Positions 62,791 through 64,000 of a DNA stretch of 64,000 nt are shown here, piece after piece. The notes beneath the pieces were generated by a model. The model was not told the origin of the DNA, did no database searches, and saw only the letters and a list, made by a program, of their open reading frames with translations. The stretch spans positions 186,001 to 250,000 of the forward strand of contig OZ244590.1 in NCBI GenBank assembly GCA_965218205.1. Direction: 5' to 3'. Each line of letters begins with the position of its first letter. Position 1 is the first letter of the stretch. The translations under genes were made by a program, and so were the position numbers. This DNA is from CBDDCA01 sp965218205 (lineage in GTDB: Bacteria > Spirochaetota > Spirochaetia > WTKD01 > G963693115).

Positions 62791-64000
62791 ATGAGTAATG
62801 ATGAAAAAAATGAAGATATAAAAGATGTATCATCTGTGCCAGTACAACAGGATGATACTCAGAAAGATGTAGCATCTCACGGAGAAAATTCTGCTGTATC
62901 TCAAAAGAAAGTAAAGAAAGGGGCTAAAGGAGGGGGTATATGGCAGAAAAAAGCAAAGGAGCAGTTTGTTTCTATTGTATTTTTTGCAGTAATCGTGTTA
63001 GTGCTAATAAACTCGTTGGTATTTCCCTTTCGTATTGATACTACAGAAAATAAAGTATACTCAATCTCTCAGGTGACCATTGATATACTAAGAGACCTTG
63101 AGGATATTGTATACATAGATTATTATATTAGTCCTAAATTAAAACTGCAAGCACAAGGAACACAGCAAATTCTTGATACATTACAAGAAATAGCAGCACG
63201 GAGTTCTGGGACTATTATTGTAGAGGAGATTGATCCAGAAACATTGAGCGAAGAAGAATTACGTGGAAAAGGCTTAGAGCCAAGACAGATACAGTTTGTT
63301 GAAAAGAACGAGGCATCTTTTGCAGTGGTATATTCAGGCATTGTTATTTCTTATCAAGAACGAAACAGTGTTATCCCTTTTACGTTGGAGCCATCCATTA
63401 TTGAATATCAAGTGGTATCAAAAATAGTAGAAACATATAATGATGATGCGCGTGTTGTCGGAGTGTTGTATCTTGATGCATACTATGATGATCAACAGAA
63501 TAGGCAAGTGATACAACAAATACTTGAGCAAGATTTTGAAGTAAAAACAATAGAAAAAGACGATGCCTCGTTTCCTGATGAGGTGGATGTGTTATATATT
63601 TTAGGAAATCAGGATGTGTCCAATGACTTAGCATACCGTATAGATCAATTTGTTATGCAAGGAAAAGGAGTGTTCTTTGCAGTTGATAGAGCAAATGTTG
63701 ATTTACAAAGAGGCTTATTTGCAACAGCCAATGACACAGTCCTTAATAAAATGATAGAGAGTTATGGGCTTACTATAAAAAATGAAATAGCACTTGATTC
63801 TCTTAATAAGCAGATTCCTTTAAGTGGTGGTGCAGGAGTAAGCATTTTTCAAAGTTATCCAATGTGGCCTACCATTGCTCAGCAAAATGTTGCCTTAGAT
63901 CATCCTATTACAAACCGTTTTGCAGGCTTGGATATGTATTGGACAAGCCCAATAGTCGTTCGTGATGATGTGGCAGACTATGTGACAAATATAGTGAAAA
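62791..64000 (+). CDS. GldG-like ABC auxiliary protein, 3' end outside the window
   Basis: At least 403 residues from ATG 62791 (AGGAGG-like GGAGGTAG upstream). An acidic then Lys-rich cytoplasmic leader (~60 residues), one membrane helix (FVSIVFFAVIVLVLINSLVF), then the ABC_transp_aux domain with ENKVYSISQVTIDILRDLEDIVYIDYYIS and VDVLYILGNQDVSNDLAYRID. It forms a complex with the two preceding gene products. The frame is still open at base 64000. Confidence 0.9.
   Translation, partial: MSNDEKNEDIKDVSSVPVQQDDTQKDVASHGENSAVSQKKVKKGAKGGGIWQKKAKEQFVSIVFFAVIVLVLINSLVFPFRIDTTENKVYSISQVTIDILRDLEDIVYIDYYISPKLKLQAQGTQQILDTLQEIAARSSGTIIVEEIDPETLSEEELRGKGLEPRQIQFVEKNEASFAVVYSGIVISYQERNSVIPFTLEPSIIEYQVVSKIVETYNDDARVVGVLYLDAYYDDQQNRQVIQQILEQDFEVKTIEKDDASFPDEVDVLYILGNQDVSNDLAYRIDQFVMQGKGVFFAVDRANVDLQRGLFATANDTVLNKMIESYGLTIKNEIALDSLNKQIPLSGGAGVSIFQSYPMWPTIAQQNVALDHPITNRFAGLDMYWTSPIVVRDDVADYVTNIVK

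Overview
This 64 kb window is AT-rich and has the gene content of a spirochaete, probably a Treponema relative. The family assignment rests on a FabV/TER-type trans-2-enoyl-CoA reductase, a cyclophilin-FKBP fusion lipoprotein, a LolA/MacB-type envelope export cluster, a GldA/GldF/GldG-type ABC operon, a tandem cyclic-nucleotide-binding regulator and a BspA-like surface protein. The species cannot be fixed from the sequence alone.

Region 1 (1-14 kb) is accessory DNA. It holds the 3' end of a BspA-repeat surface protein, tRNA-Ser(UGA), an AAA_13-type ATPase broken by two single-base shifts, tRNA-Ala, and two decayed IS30-family elements back to back. Next comes a type I modification operon (hsdM, a HEPN protein, and an hsdS whose N-terminus is a MNT nucleotidyltransferase), with no hsdR visible. 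The region closes with tRNA-Arg(CCU), a TVP38-dihydrolipoamide-dehydrogenase-like fusion, a TIR-like (CAP12-type) protein and a decayed small gene related to an ORF carried by the IS1595 element near 45 kb.

Region 2 (14-56.9 kb) is mostly housekeeping. It contains a GT32-like glycosyltransferase; PPIase, radA and a second PPIase-like gene; a TRAP transporter operon with a cyclase-family hydrolase; dnaX-recR with 4.5S SRP RNA and tRNA-Ser(GGA); aconitase; a secreted vWA protein; an aminopeptidase P; glyA; and a cNMP-binding regulator. An envelope export operon follows (outer-membrane proteins, MacB/LolCDE-type ABC pair, LolA-like protein). After it come a phytoene desaturase-like oxidoreductase, class II ilvC, an IS1595-family element, a small OMP, a NUDIX hydrolase with no usual start codon, a SPOR protein, coaE, polA, dprA, two hypotheticals, fabV and rnz.

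Region 3 (56.9-60.1 kb) is the most interesting part. It is a minimal type V CRISPR locus with a 782-residue TnpB-like RuvC/zinc-ribbon effector. One base after its stop codon lies a near-consensus promoter that should drive a short structured RNA ending in a hairpin and T run. A second promoter-like sequence then precedes a CRISPR array of eight identical 36-nt repeats and seven spacers of exactly 30 nt. No cas1, cas2 or cas4 is present in the window. The effector's subtype is not recognisable by eye and it may be a new compact Cas12 group.

Region 4 (60.1-64 kb) contains a small DUF4468-like lipoprotein, a broken small secreted gene, and the start of a GldA/GldF/GldG-type ABC transporter operon that runs off the window.
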